From contig NZ_BSTL01000012.1 in assembly GCF_030269485.1 (NCBI RefSeq), positions 186,001 to 250,000 of the forward strand: DNA of 64,000 nt, written 5' to 3'. Both the position numbers and the translations under genes were made by a program. Origin of the DNA: Actinoplanes sp. NBRC 103695. GTDB taxonomy: Bacteria > Actinomycetota > Actinomycetes > Mycobacteriales > Micromonosporaceae. Under the pieces are notes generated by a model. That model saw only the letters and a list, made by a program, of their open reading frames with translations. It was not told where the DNA came from and did no database searches. This document shows, piece after piece, positions 1-8,705 of the stretch; the stretch's first letter is position 1; each line of letters starts with the position of its first letter.

Positions 1-258
1 GGAGTCGGCCGGCAGGGCGCGCTGGCTGACCTTCAGCGCCGCGCGGTACTGCGGCAGCTTCGACTTCTGCTTCTCCAGCTCGGCGATCCGCTTGTTCAGC
101 ATGGTGATCTGGATCTCGGTGTCCTCGGCCTGCCGCCGGACGTCGGAGGCCTCCGCGTACTTCGGGTTGATCAGGAAGAACCAGCTGATCAGCGCCAGCG
201 CGACGATCACGGCGGCGCCGCCGATCATCCACAGCCGGTCGGCGTGACGGGCACCCAT
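1..258 (-). CDS. pilO: PilO-like type IV pilus assembly protein (partial)
   Basis: The first 86 codons of a gene that runs off the left edge. After a short basic N-terminus (MGARHADRLW) there is one membrane helix at about residues 10-30, then a charged heptad-like stretch typical of the periplasmic coiled coil of PilO. In the family, PilO pairs with PilN to form the inner-membrane alignment complex that links the cytoplasmic PilM to the pilus machine. The ATG overlaps the stop of the pilN-like gene (TGATG), so the two are translationally coupled. The assignment rests on position and topology, since PilO sequences diverge strongly and the C-terminal domain is outside the window. Confidence 0.75.
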   Translation of the reverse strand, partial: MGARHADRLWMIGGAAVIVALALISWFFLINPKYAEASDVRRQAEDTEIQITMLNKRIAELEKQKSKLPQYRAALKVSQRALPADS

Positions 259-968
259 CAGTTGCCTCCGGTCTTGCACTTGGTGGTGAACCGGCCGCAC
301 AGCGCCTCGGAGGTGAAGTCCACGGTGATGATGAAGTCCACCGTCTTGTCCTTCTGCTGGACCACACTGCTCACGTACGGGTTGGCCAGGGTATTGATGT
401 CGTTGAGCGAGTCGATGAACTTGGCCACCGACGGCTTGTCGGGTGCCGAGCCGGTGAGCGTGATCGTCCCGACCGACGCGGCGCCGCTGGTGCTGGGCAG
501 CGTGGTGGTCGTCGCGGCGGTGCCGGTGTTCGCCGTCAGCGTGGCGCTGATGCCCTCGACGGTCGCGTCGCTGTCGGCGGCGGTGTCGCGCACCGTGTCG
601 AGCAGGGCCGCCCACCGCAGGTCGTACTTCATCAGCGTGCTCAGCTGCTTGGTGATGGCGGCGTTCTCGCTCTGCGTGTTCACCACGTCGCCGTAGCTCG
701 TCTGCTTGCGCTGCAGCCGGGCCTGCTCGGCGGTGATCGTCTCCAGCTCCGCGTTGGCGTCGCTGGTGCCCTTGTCGGCGACCAGGTACCAGCCGACCAG
801 GGCGAGCACGACCAGACCGACGACGGCGAGCACCCAGCCGCGGGTCTTGCGGGCGCGGCGGGCCGCCGTCACCTCCTCGGGCAGCAGATCGGCGGTGATC
901 GTGAGCACCCTGGTGACCTGCTGCGGTGACAGCGCCGGGTCCAGGGGCATCAGGGTGGTCTGCGCCAT
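258..968 (-). CDS. pilN: PilN-like type IV pilus assembly protein
   Basis: A 236-residue bitopic protein. A cytoplasmic N-terminus of about 45 residues carries a short conserved-looking segment near the start (MAQTTLMPLDPALSPQQ), where PilN normally contacts PilM. One membrane helix follows at about residues 45-65 and then a periplasmic domain with a coiled-coil entry and a ferredoxin-like ending. An extra Thr/Ser/Ala-rich loop sits near residues 150-170. Start and stop both overlap the neighbours (TGATG with pilM and with pilO), so the three are one translational unit. Family identity is inferred mainly from order and topology; the neighbours make it secure. Confidence 0.8.
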   Translation of the reverse strand: MAQTTLMPLDPALSPQQVTRVLTITADLLPEEVTAARRARKTRGWVLAVVGLVVLALVGWYLVADKGTSDANAELETITAEQARLQRKQTSYGDVVNTQSENAAITKQLSTLMKYDLRWAALLDTVRDTAADSDATVEGISATLTANTGTAATTTTLPSTSGAASVGTITLTGSAPDKPSVAKFIDSLNDINTLANPYVSSVVQQKDKTVDFIITVDFTSEALCGRFTTKCKTGGN

Positions 969-1993
969 CAGGCTGCCGCTCCCAGGGTCAGGCCGATCGA
1001 CACGGCGGCCGACGGCACGAAACTGTCGAAGCCACGCTGGCGGGCCTTGCGCGTGTCGCGCAGGCGGCCGGCGCTGTCGGCGTACATCACGGCGACGTTG
1101 AGCTGTTGCTGGAGGTGCTCGGGGAGGCCGGGCATCAGCGCGCTGCCGCCGCACAGCGAGATCCGGGTGACCTGCTTCTGCCGTTCGCCCGAGGCCAGGT
1201 AGGTGAACGAGCTGCGCAGCTCGTTCACCAGCGGCCGGATCGCGTCGCTCGCCGCGGTCGCGGTGTCCGGGCGGCCGTCGCCGTGCAGACCGAAGCGGCA
1301 CTTGAGGACCTCGGCCTCCGGCACCGGGATGCCCAGCCGGGTGGCCATGCTGTCGGTGACCTCGTGGCCGCCGCGCGGCACGGTACGCACGATCAGCGGC
1401 TCGCCGTCCGCGTGCACCACCACGCTGGTCACCTCGGCGCCGATGTCGACGATCGCTTCGACCTGGGCGTCCAGCCGGGAGGCGGCGCGCAGCAGGGCGA
1501 AGGAGGCCAGGTCGACGCCGACCACGTGCAGGCCGGCCTTCTCGACGGCCAGCACCGCGCCCAGCACGGCGTCCTTGGGGATGGCGATGAGCAGCCCGCG
1601 TACGGTCGGGTTGGTCCCCGGGTCCTCCAGCGGGTGGAAGTCGAGCACCGACCGCTCGACGGCCAGCGGCAGCGCGTCGCGCACCTGGAACGGCAGCGAC
1701 TTCTGCATCTCCTTGGGCGGCAGGTTGGACACCGACATCTCGCGGACCACGAGCTGCGGGTTCGTCACGCCGACCATGACCTTCTTGGTGTCGAACTTGC
1801 ACGCCGCCCAGAGCTGCTTGAGGGCGGTGGTGACGACGACCTGGTCCTGGACGATGCCGCCCTGCACGGTGCCCGGCGGGAGCGGCACCTGCCCGAAGTT
1901 GGTCAGGGTGTGCTCGTCCTTGGCGCGGCGGACCTCGACCGCGCGGATGGACGACGAGCCGATGTCCAGCCCGATCGGAGTGATGCCAGCCAT
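968..1993 (-). CDS. pilM: Type IV pilus assembly ATPase-like protein PilM
   Basis: A 341-residue actin/FtsA-fold protein. The N-terminal phosphate-binding loop is clear (IGLDIGSSSIRAVEV), a second acidic nucleotide site follows near residue 195 (VDIGAEVTSVVV), and the adenosine-site segment is SLCGGSALMPGLPEHL. These are the marks of PilM, the cytoplasmic ring that binds the PilN N-terminus. The ATG is preceded by a good AGGGAAGGG ribosome site at 1999-2007, overlapping the end of pilD. The C-terminus overlaps pilN by one base. Length is normal for the family (about 350 residues). Confidence 0.93.
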   Translation of the reverse strand: MAGITPIGLDIGSSSIRAVEVRRAKDEHTLTNFGQVPLPPGTVQGGIVQDQVVVTTALKQLWAACKFDTKKVMVGVTNPQLVVREMSVSNLPPKEMQKSLPFQVRDALPLAVERSVLDFHPLEDPGTNPTVRGLLIAIPKDAVLGAVLAVEKAGLHVVGVDLASFALLRAASRLDAQVEAIVDIGAEVTSVVVHADGEPLIVRTVPRGGHEVTDSMATRLGIPVPEAEVLKCRFGLHGDGRPDTATAASDAIRPLVNELRSSFTYLASGERQKQVTRISLCGGSALMPGLPEHLQQQLNVAVMYADSAGRLRDTRKARQRGFDSFVPSAAVSIGLTLGAAA

Positions 1994-2006
1994 CGGTTCC
2001 CTTCCC

Positions 2007-2783
2007 TCAGGCGATGGGTGTGGTGAGCAGGTGCAGGTACCAGTTCGCGATCGGCGCCGCGGCGAAGACGGCGAGGAAAGCGCCGGCGAGCATGTAGGGA
2101 CCGAAGGGGATGCGGGTCTTGCGCTTGGCCATCCGGGTGGCCAGCAGCACGACGCCGACCGCGCCGCCGAGCACGAAGGCGGCGAAGGCTCCGATGGCCA
2201 CCGCGCCCCAGCCCAGCCAGCCCAGGTAGAAGCCGAGCAGCGGGGCGAGCTTGACGTCGCCGCCGCCCATCGCGCCGAAGAACGCGACGATCTCGAAGAA
2301 GATCCACATCGCGGCGGCGGCGATCAGGCCGCGGGCGATCGCCCGCCAGTCGTGCCCGAGCACGGCGGCCGGCACGAGCAGGACCAGGGCGACGACGTAC
2401 GAGGGCCGCACGATCGCGTCGGGCAGCCGCTTCACGTCGATGTCGATCATGGCGAGCGCGACCGCGACCGCGGCCAGGTAGAGGTACGCCGGCAGTTCCC
2501 AGGAGAGCCCGAAGCGGGCGGTCACGGCCACGAACAGCGCCGCGGTGCCGGCCTCGACCAGCGGGTACCGGATGCTGATCGGCGCCCGGCAGTCCGCGCA
2601 CTTCCCGCGCAGCAGCACCCAGCCGAGCACCGGGACGTTGTGCCGGTTGCGGATGGCGTGATCGCAGTGCGGGCAGTGCGATCCGGGGTGCGAGAGCGAC
2701 ACGCCCCCGGGAACCCGGTGGATCACGACGTTCAGGAACGAGCCGATCGCGAGACCGAAAAGGGCGGCGATGCTGAGCAGCAT
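2007..2783 (-). CDS. pilD: Prepilin peptidase / N-methyltransferase PilD
   Basis: A 258-residue polytopic aspartyl protease that cleaves and methylates prepilins. The N-terminal zinc-binding cytoplasmic domain has two CxxC pairs (C37/C40 and C62/C65). The two catalytic aspartates lie in IDIDVKRLPD (around D114-D116) and in the GGGDVK motif (D176). About seven membrane helices are visible. I chose the ATG at 2783 because GAGGAG lies six bases upstream; the reading frame continues further 5' but that part is low-complexity. Four-cysteine PilD proteins normally carry both protease and methyltransferase activities. Its substrate is expected to be the adjacent PilA. Confidence 0.95.
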   Translation of the reverse strand: MLLSIAALFGLAIGSFLNVVIHRVPGGVSLSHPGSHCPHCDHAIRNRHNVPVLGWVLLRGKCADCRAPISIRYPLVEAGTAALFVAVTARFGLSWELPAYLYLAAVAVALAMIDIDVKRLPDAIVRPSYVVALVLLVPAAVLGHDWRAIARGLIAAAAMWIFFEIVAFFGAMGGGDVKLAPLLGFYLGWLGWGAVAIGAFAAFVLGGAVGVVLLATRMAKRKTRIPFGPYMLAGAFLAVFAAAPIANWYLHLLTTPIA

Positions 2784-2877
2784 GGCCGGCTCCTCTCGTA
2801 CGCGTGGGGTTGTCGAGGTGGTGCCGGGTGGCGGCGCCGAGTGCGCCGCCACCCGTCGGGAGCGATGAATCCGGGAA

Positions 2878-3348
2878 TCAGGCGCCGCAGTTGGCGGGCG
2901 TCGCCGGGGCGGCGGCCATCGACTTCACGGAGCCACCGACCGAGCTGTCGTACAGGTACCACTTGCCGGTGGTGCCGCCGGCGTTGCGGGCGCAGATCTT
3001 GTACGAGGTCGCGTTGGCGACGTACGCGTAGTACAGGATCGTCTTGTCCGACAGCGTGATCTTCTGCGAGCCGACCGAGATCGACGGCGTGGCGCCGGCG
3101 GTGTTGTCGCCCGAGGTGGCAGCCGGGTACGAGTTGCCGTTGTCGGTGTAGTACTGCTCGATCGCCGAGATGGCGCCGCGCACGTCGGACTGGGCCGACT
3201 TGTCGGCGGCTCCGGCCCGGTAGTTCAGGTAGACCGGGACGGCGATGGCGACCAGCACACCGATGATGACCACGACGACCAGGAGCTCGATGAGGGTGAA
3301 GCCCTCGTCGTCCTTCTTGGCGCGCAGCCGCTTAATGATGTCCTGCAT
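2878..3348 (-). CDS. pilA: Type IV major pilin PilA
   Basis: A 156-residue prepilin. The class III leader is 16 residues long and basic, ending in DDEG; cleavage is expected at G16/F17, giving mature FTLIELLVVVVIIGVLVAIA with the conserved Glu at position 5 of the mature pilin. The globular part contains two cysteines (in the KICAR segment and next to the C-terminus) that could form the usual C-terminal disulfide loop. A strong TGGAGG site lies eight bases before the ATG at 3348, so the upstream in-frame extension is not used. The gene sits between the peptidase (pilD) and the platform gene (pilC). In Actinoplanes such pili are known from zoospores, where they serve adhesion. Confidence 0.95.
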   Translation of the reverse strand: MQDIIKRLRAKKDDEGFTLIELLVVVVIIGVLVAIAVPVYLNYRAGAADKSAQSDVRGAISAIEQYYTDNGNSYPAATSGDNTAGATPSISVGSQKITLSDKTILYYAYVANATSYKICARNAGGTTGKWYLYDSSVGGSVKSMAAAPATPANCGA

Positions 3349-3454
3349 TGGGGGTGCCTCCAGTATGGCGTCAGGGGTGTGGCGGGGATGGAACCTTTCG
3401 GGCTCGGGTGCCCGACGTCGACCGGAGGGACCGGCCGTACTTTTCACCAGGGCG

Positions 3455-4687
3455 TCAGTTGCTCTGGATGTTCTGGTAGATGGTGAACATCGGCAGGTAC
3501 AGACAGATCACCATTCCGCCGACCACGGCTCCCATGACGAGGACCATGATCGGTTCGATCGATGCGGTCAGGGACTCGGCGGCGCTGTCGACTTCCCTGT
3601 CATAAAAATCGGCAACCTTGTCCAGCATCTGACTGATTTGGCCGCTTTCTTCGCCGACCTCGATCATCTGTGTGACCATCTCGGGGAAGATCTTGTGGCG
3701 GCGCAGCGCGGACGACATGGGCTGGCCCTCACGGACCGCCGCCTGCACGTCCTTCATCGCGTGTCCGATGACCTCGTTGCCGGTCGTCTCGCCGACCACG
3801 GCCAGCGCCTGCATGACCGGAACGCCGACGTTCAGCAGCAGGCCCAGGTTGCGGGAGAAGCGGCTCATCGCGAGCTTGCGGAACAGCGATCCGAAGACCG
3901 GGAGCCGCAGCTTGAACCGGTCCATGGTGAGCCGGAACTCCGCGCTCGTCCGTAGCTTGCGTTTCATGACCGTGCTGGTGCCGCCGACCAGGATGATGAA
4001 CAGCGGGCCGATCCACCACATGTTGTGGCTGGCGTCGACCAGGAACTGGGTGATGCCCGGCAGCTCGCCGCCCAGGTTCTTGAACATCTGTTCGAAGATC
4101 GGAACGATGAAGATCAGCACGAGCGCGATCAGCACGAAGGTGAAGCCCAGCACGATCGCCGGATAGGTCAGCGCGCTCTTGATCTTGCCGCGGAGCGCCG
4201 CGTCCTTCTCCAGGCTGTCCGCGATCTGCTCGAGAGCGCGGTCGATCATGCCGCCCGCCTCGCCGGCCCGGACCATGGCGACCATCAGGCGGGGGAACTG
4301 CTTGTCGTGCTTGGCCATCGCCGAGGACAGCGAGACACCGCCGGCCACGTCGGTACGGACCTCGGCGACCGCCTTCTTCAGCGCCGGCGCCGAGGTCTGC
4401 TCCTCGAGGATGGACAGCGAGCGCAGCAGTGACATGCCCGACGAGGTCATCGTCGCGAACTGCCGCGAGAACACCGCCAGGTCCTTGAGCTTGGTGCGAC
4501 CGCCCAGGCCCGGGATCTTCAGATCCGACTGCAGGCCCCGGCCGGCCGCGCTCAGCTCGAGCGGAACCTCACCGCGGGTCTTGAGCATGTGCATCGCCGC
4601 GGCCTCGTTGGCCGCCTCGACGGTGCCCTTCGTCTTGCGGCCCGTCGAGTCGATGCTGTTGTAGTGGAAGGTCTTGGTGGCCGGCAT
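3455..4687 (-). CDS. pilC: Type IV pilus inner-membrane platform protein PilC
   Basis: A 410-residue protein of the GspF/PilC family. Two T2SSF cytoplasmic repeats are visible: one near residues 70-190 (FSRQFATMTSSGMSLLRSL) and one near 270-390 (FSRNLGLLLNVGVPVMQAL). Each is followed by hydrophobic helices, including the C-terminal VLVMGAVVGGMVICLYLP. In the family, PilC is the rotor-like platform turned by the PilB and PilT ATPases. The ATG lies four bases after the pilT stop, so the two are very likely cotranscribed. Confidence 0.95.
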   Translation of the reverse strand: MPATKTFHYNSIDSTGRKTKGTVEAANEAAAMHMLKTRGEVPLELSAAGRGLQSDLKIPGLGGRTKLKDLAVFSRQFATMTSSGMSLLRSLSILEEQTSAPALKKAVAEVRTDVAGGVSLSSAMAKHDKQFPRLMVAMVRAGEAGGMIDRALEQIADSLEKDAALRGKIKSALTYPAIVLGFTFVLIALVLIFIVPIFEQMFKNLGGELPGITQFLVDASHNMWWIGPLFIILVGGTSTVMKRKLRTSAEFRLTMDRFKLRLPVFGSLFRKLAMSRFSRNLGLLLNVGVPVMQALAVVGETTGNEVIGHAMKDVQAAVREGQPMSSALRRHKIFPEMVTQMIEVGEESGQISQMLDKVADFYDREVDSAAESLTASIEPIMVLVMGAVVGGMVICLYLPMFTIYQNIQSN

Positions 4688-4691
4688 GCGA

Positions 4692-5837
4692 TCACACCCG
4701 TCCGATCAGGCGCTTGAGCTCTTCCGCCGAGTGGCAGATCTCCAAGGCGTTCGGCATCGAGACCAGTCCCTCGCGTACGCGCTCGGCCAGGTGCTGATCG
4801 AAGGACAACATCCCCTCGTTGCCACCGGCCTGCATGAACGACGGGATCTGGTGGGACTTGCCCTCCCGGATCAGGCTCCGGATGGCCGGCGTCGCGGTGA
4901 GGATCTCGCTGACCACCACGCGGCCCTTGCCGTCCGACTTCGGCGCCAGCGCCTGGGTGACCACACCCTGCAGCGAGGCCGCGAGCTGAGCCCGGATCTG
5001 GAGTTGCTGGTGCGGCGGGAAGATGTCGATGACACGGTCGATGGTCTGCGTGGCGCTCTGCGTGTGCAGGGTCGCCAGCACCAGGTGACCGGTCTCCGCG
5101 GCGGTCAGCGCCGTCGCGGTGGTCTCCAGGTCCCGAAGCTCGCCGACCAGGATGATGTCCGGGTCCTGCCGCAGCGCGTGCTTCAGCGCCTGGGCGAAGG
5201 TCTGTGTGTCGGTGCCGACCTCACGCTGGTTCACCACGCTGCGCTTGTGCGGGTGGAGGAACTCGATCGGGTCCTCGATGGTGATGATGTGCGCGGCGCG
5301 GCTGCGGTTGGCCAGGTCCAGCACCGAGGCCAGCGTGGTGGTCTTGCCCGAACCGGTCGGACCGGTCACCAGCACCAGGCCGCGCGGCAGGTGGGCGAAG
5401 CGGGACACCGACTCCGGCATGCCCAGCTCGTCCAGCGGCTTGATCTTGTGCGGGATGGCCCGGAAGACCGCGCCGCACGAGTTGCGCTGGATGTAGAGGT
5501 TGCCGCGGAACCGGGAGACGCCGACGATGCTGTGCGCGAAGTCCATCTCGTGGTCGCGCTGGAAGACGTCCCACTGCTCGGCGTTGACCGCCGCGCGGGC
5601 CAGCAACGCGGTGTCCGCGGAGTTCAGCTTGCCGTAGCCGGGCAGCGGGCGCAGGCTGCCGTCCACCCGGATCATCGGCGGCGAGCCGACGGTGAGGTGC
5701 AGGTCGGAACCGCGCGACTCGACCAGCGAGACGAGCATGTGGTCGAGCATGGCCAGGTCGTCCGCCGGTACGGCGTCCACCGGCGCCGCCTGCTGCGGCA
5801 CGTCGTGGTCGAGCTGGTACATCTGCGGCACCGACAA
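4692..5837 (-). CDS. pilT: Twitching motility / pilus retraction ATPase PilT
   Basis: A 381-residue hexameric retraction ATPase. Motifs in order: Walker A GPTGSGKTTTLASVL, Asp box (TIEDPIEFLH), Walker B (IILVGELRDLET), His box (TGHLVLATLHT), and the PilT-specific AIRNLIRE-like motif seen here as TPAIRSLIREGK. The last one separates PilT from PilB. The N-terminus is about 20 residues longer than usual and Asp/Gln-rich. The start is uncertain: TTG at 5837 gives the longest protein, GTG at 5831 and ATG at 5822 are alternatives, and none has a well-placed ribosome site. A sigma-FliA-like promoter lies just upstream (5865-5890). Confidence 0.95.
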   Translation of the reverse strand: MSVPQMYQLDHDVPQQAAPVDAVPADDLAMLDHMLVSLVESRGSDLHLTVGSPPMIRVDGSLRPLPGYGKLNSADTALLARAAVNAEQWDVFQRDHEMDFAHSIVGVSRFRGNLYIQRNSCGAVFRAIPHKIKPLDELGMPESVSRFAHLPRGLVLVTGPTGSGKTTTLASVLDLANRSRAAHIITIEDPIEFLHPHKRSVVNQREVGTDTQTFAQALKHALRQDPDIILVGELRDLETTATALTAAETGHLVLATLHTQSATQTIDRVIDIFPPHQQLQIRAQLAASLQGVVTQALAPKSDGKGRVVVSEILTATPAIRSLIREGKSHQIPSFMQAGGNEGMLSFDQHLAERVREGLVSMPNALEICHSAEELKRLIGRV

Positions 5838-5864
5838 TCTCTCGCGGGTTCTGACGCCTCCTCA

Positions 5865-5890
5865 TTCGGCACGGACGAGCCGTGGTTTAG
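5865..5890 (-). promoter_or_regulatory. Putative sigma-FliA-type promoter of pilT operon
   Basis: Read on the minus strand, CTAAA (5890-5886) is followed after exactly 15 bases by GCCGAATG (5870-5863). This resembles the general sigma-28 pattern TAAA-N15-GCCGATAA. It also fits the motility promoter pattern I recall for Actinoplanes missouriensis (CTCA-N15-17-GCCGAA), with a perfect GCCGAA and three of four -35 bases. It lies in the only gap of any size between pilB and pilT. It would place pilT, pilC, pilA, pilD and pilMNO under zoospore/flagellar control. No transcription data are available here. Confidence 0.5.
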
Positions 5891-5940
5891 GGGCTATTCA
5901 GGGGATTTGGCCCGGCGCCGATCCGGACCCGGTAACGTCG

Positions 5941-7608
5941 TCAGATCGCGACCCGGGACACCTCGCGCACGCTGGTCAGCCCGCCCGCGGCCTTGGCCAG
6001 GCCGTCCGCGCGCAGGTCGTACATGCCCTGCGCGACGGCCACCTCGCGGATCTCGTTGGAGGAGGCCCGCCGGATGGTCAGCGACTCGATCTCCGCGGAC
6101 ACCGGCATCACCTCGTGCAGCGCGAGCCGGCCGCGATAGCCGGTGTTGGCGCAGTTCCGGCAGCCGACCGGGCGGTAGAGAATCTCCGGCACCGCCAGGT
6201 CCTGGTACGGCCAGCGCGCCCCGACCAGTTCCTCCTCGGTCGGCTGGTACGCCTCCTTGCACCAGTCGCACAGCCGCCGGGCGAGCCGCTGGGCCAGCAC
6301 ACAGTCCAGCGACGAGCCGACCAGGAACGGCTCGATGCCCATCTCGGTGAGCCGGGTGACCGCGCCGGGCGCGTCGTTGGTGTGCAGCGTGGAGAGCACC
6401 AGGTGACCGGTGAGCGACGCCTCGACCGCGATCTGCGCGGTGTGGCTGTCCCGGATCTCACCGATCAGCACCACGTCCGGGTCGGAGCGCAGGATGGCCG
6501 GCAGCACCGCGGCGAAGGTCAGGCCGGCCTTGGCGTTCACCTGCACCTGGTTGACGCCCCGGAGGCGGTACTCGACCGGGTCCTCCACGGTGATCACGTT
6601 GATCTCCGGGCGGCTGATCCGGCCCAGGGTGGCGTACAGCGTGGTCGACTTGCCGGATCCGGTCGGGCCGGTGACCAGCACCATGCCGTGCGGCTTGGTG
6701 AACGACTCGGCGAACCGGCTGAGGTTGTGCTCGGTGAAGCCCAGCTTGGTCATCTCCAGGTCAATGCCGCCGGTGTCCAGCACCCGGAGCACGATCTTCT
6801 CGCCCCACACCGTCGGCAGCGTCGCGGTCCGCAGGTCGACCGTGCGGTCCCGGATCAGCGCGGTGATCCGGCCGTTCTGCGGGATCCGCTTCTCGGTGAT
6901 GTCGACGCCGGACATGATCTTCAGGCGCGAGATCAGCGCGGCCATGCCGTTGCGCGGGACGGTGTCCACCTCGTGCAGCACGCCGTCGATCCGGTACCGC
7001 ACCCGCATGTCGTCCTCGGTGGGCTCCAGGTGCAGGTCGGATGCGCGGTTCTGGACGGCCTGCTCGATCAGGCTGTTCACGTACCGGACGATCGGGGCGT
7101 CGTCGGCGCCGGCCCCCTGCGCGGCCATCCCGGACTGGTCGTCCAGCGAGCTGTCGCCCAGGTCGCCGAGGTCGCTGTCCTCGCGCTGGAGGCGCTCGAT
7201 GATCCGCCGGACCTCGCTGCGGGCCACCACCACCGGCCGGACCGTGAGGCCGGTGGCCGCCCGGACGTCGTCCAGCGCGACCACGTCGCCCGGGTCGGTC
7301 ACGCCGACCACGATCTCGCCGTCGCTCATCGACAGGCCGAGCACCCGGTGCCGCAGCACCACCGGCAACGGGATGCGCTTGAGCGCGGCCGGGTCCGGGC
7401 TGTAGCCGACCAGGTCCAGCGTGTTGATGCCGAACGCCTTGGCCGCGGCCTCGGTCAGCTGCTCCTCGGTGACGACCGAGTCGTTGATCAGAACCGCGCG
7501 CACGGACCGGCCGCTGCGCAGCGCCTCGTCGGCCGCGGAATCCACCGCGGCCGCGTCGACACCGATCTGCTTCAGCGCATCCAGCAGCGGGCGAAAGGTC
7601 TGATCCAC
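5941..7608 (-). CDS. pilB: Type IV pilus extension ATPase PilB
   Basis: A 555-residue GspE/PilB-type ATPase. The N-terminal MshEN/T2SSE_N domain (about residues 1-150) contains the TEEQL...AFGINTLDL segment and could bind c-di-GMP, as in some MshE/PilB proteins. The catalytic half has Walker A GPTGSGKSTTLYATL, Asp box TVEDPVEYRL, Walker B VVLIGEIRDSHT and His box GHLVLSTLHTND. A zinc site follows (CDWC ... CRNC). I favour the GTG at 7608, which has AAGGA four bases upstream; a TTG at 7620 is in frame but has no site. It is the promoter-proximal pilus gene in the window. Confidence 0.94.
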   Translation of the reverse strand: MDQTFRPLLDALKQIGVDAAAVDSAADEALRSGRSVRAVLINDSVVTEEQLTEAAAKAFGINTLDLVGYSPDPAALKRIPLPVVLRHRVLGLSMSDGEIVVGVTDPGDVVALDDVRAATGLTVRPVVVARSEVRRIIERLQREDSDLGDLGDSSLDDQSGMAAQGAGADDAPIVRYVNSLIEQAVQNRASDLHLEPTEDDMRVRYRIDGVLHEVDTVPRNGMAALISRLKIMSGVDITEKRIPQNGRITALIRDRTVDLRTATLPTVWGEKIVLRVLDTGGIDLEMTKLGFTEHNLSRFAESFTKPHGMVLVTGPTGSGKSTTLYATLGRISRPEINVITVEDPVEYRLRGVNQVQVNAKAGLTFAAVLPAILRSDPDVVLIGEIRDSHTAQIAVEASLTGHLVLSTLHTNDAPGAVTRLTEMGIEPFLVGSSLDCVLAQRLARRLCDWCKEAYQPTEEELVGARWPYQDLAVPEILYRPVGCRNCANTGYRGRLALHEVMPVSAEIESLTIRRASSNEIREVAVAQGMYDLRADGLAKAAGGLTSVREVSRVAI

Positions 7609-7657
7609 AACATCCTTCAAAGGGCGCGGTGCACGGCTAGCACAGCCGATTTTGCCC

Positions 7658-8653
7658 TTATTCGGACGATTGCGTGGTGGATAGCCGGAACGTGCGCCGA
7701 TATGCCGTCGGGGACACCCCGATCGCCGCGTGCAGATGCTGGCGCAGGGCGGACGCGCTGCCCAGGCCGGTACGCCGGGCGACCACGTCCACCGGCAGAT
7801 CGGTCGACTCCAGCAGCAGCCGCGCGTGCGTCACCCGCTGCTGGAGCAGCCAGCGGGCCGGGCTGAGGCCGGTCTCCGAGCGGAAGCGGCGGGTGAACGT
7901 GCGGACGCTCATCCGGGCGTGCCCGGCCAGCTCCTCCAGGGTGACCGTCTCGCCGAGCCGTTCCATCGCCCACTCCCGGGTGCCCGCCGTGCCGGCGCCG
8001 GCGGTGACCGGCACCGGGCGCTCGATGAACTGGGCCTGCCCGCCGTCCCGCCAGGCCGGCACCACACAGCTGCGGGCCGCCCGGTTGGCCACCTCGCTGC
8101 CCTGGTCGCTGCGCACGATGTGCAGGCAGAGGTCGATCCCGGCGGCGACCCCGGCCGAGGTCAGCACGTCGCCGTCGTCCAGGAAGAGGGCATCGAAGTC
8201 CCACTTCACCTGCGGATACAGCTGCCGGAAGACGTCCGCGTAGTACCAGTGACTGGCGGCCACGCGGTCGTCGAGCAGACCGGCCGCGGCGAGGACCGAG
8301 GCGCCGGTGCAGATCGAGACGATGCGCGCCTTGCGGGCGTAGGCGGCACGCAGCGCCTCGGCCACCGCCGGATCGACGGTGCCGAGCCGGGCGGGCGCGG
8401 AGCTCTCCCCGACACCCGGGACGATCACCGTGTCGGCGTCGGCGAGCTCGGAGAGGTCATGATCCGGTGTCACGGTGAAGTCGGCCGTGCTGCGAACCGG
8501 GCCGGGTCCGCACACCCGTACCCGATAGAGGGGTTGCCTGGTCGGCGTGCGTGCCGAGCCGAAGACCTGACGCGGAACGCCGAGGTCGAAAGCGACCACC
8601 CGGTCGAGGGCGAGGACGGCGATGCGATGGACCATGGCCTGATTCTTGCGCAT
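7658..8653 (-). CDS. GlxA-family AraC transcriptional regulator
   Basis: A 331-residue protein with an N-terminal DJ-1/PfpI-like domain (about residues 8-180). Its nucleophile-elbow-like segment is SICTGASVLAAAGLL. A C-terminal AraC-type double HTH follows (about 225-325; RFRSETGLSPARWLLQQRV and the second helix pair VVARRTGLGSASALRQH). Such GlxA-type regulators usually control the neighbouring divergent gene, here an MFS transporter. I chose the ATG at 8653 because GGGAGG lies five bases upstream. Only about 50 bases separate the two starts, so regulation must occur in a compact region. The ligand is unknown. Confidence 0.88.
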   Translation of the reverse strand: MRKNQAMVHRIAVLALDRVVAFDLGVPRQVFGSARTPTRQPLYRVRVCGPGPVRSTADFTVTPDHDLSELADADTVIVPGVGESSAPARLGTVDPAVAEALRAAYARKARIVSICTGASVLAAAGLLDDRVAASHWYYADVFRQLYPQVKWDFDALFLDDGDVLTSAGVAAGIDLCLHIVRSDQGSEVANRAARSCVVPAWRDGGQAQFIERPVPVTAGAGTAGTREWAMERLGETVTLEELAGHARMSVRTFTRRFRSETGLSPARWLLQQRVTHARLLLESTDLPVDVVARRTGLGSASALRQHLHAAIGVSPTAYRRTFRLSTTQSSE

Positions 8654-8705
8654 CATGGCCTCCCGGCCACTCGTCGTTCCGTGCCGAATTCCGCAGACTT
8701 TGCTG

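Noticed and set aside
5692..7866. A 724-codon plus-strand frame across pilB
   Set aside because: The opposite strand carries a complete PilB with all motifs; this frame has composition typical of high-GC antisense frames.
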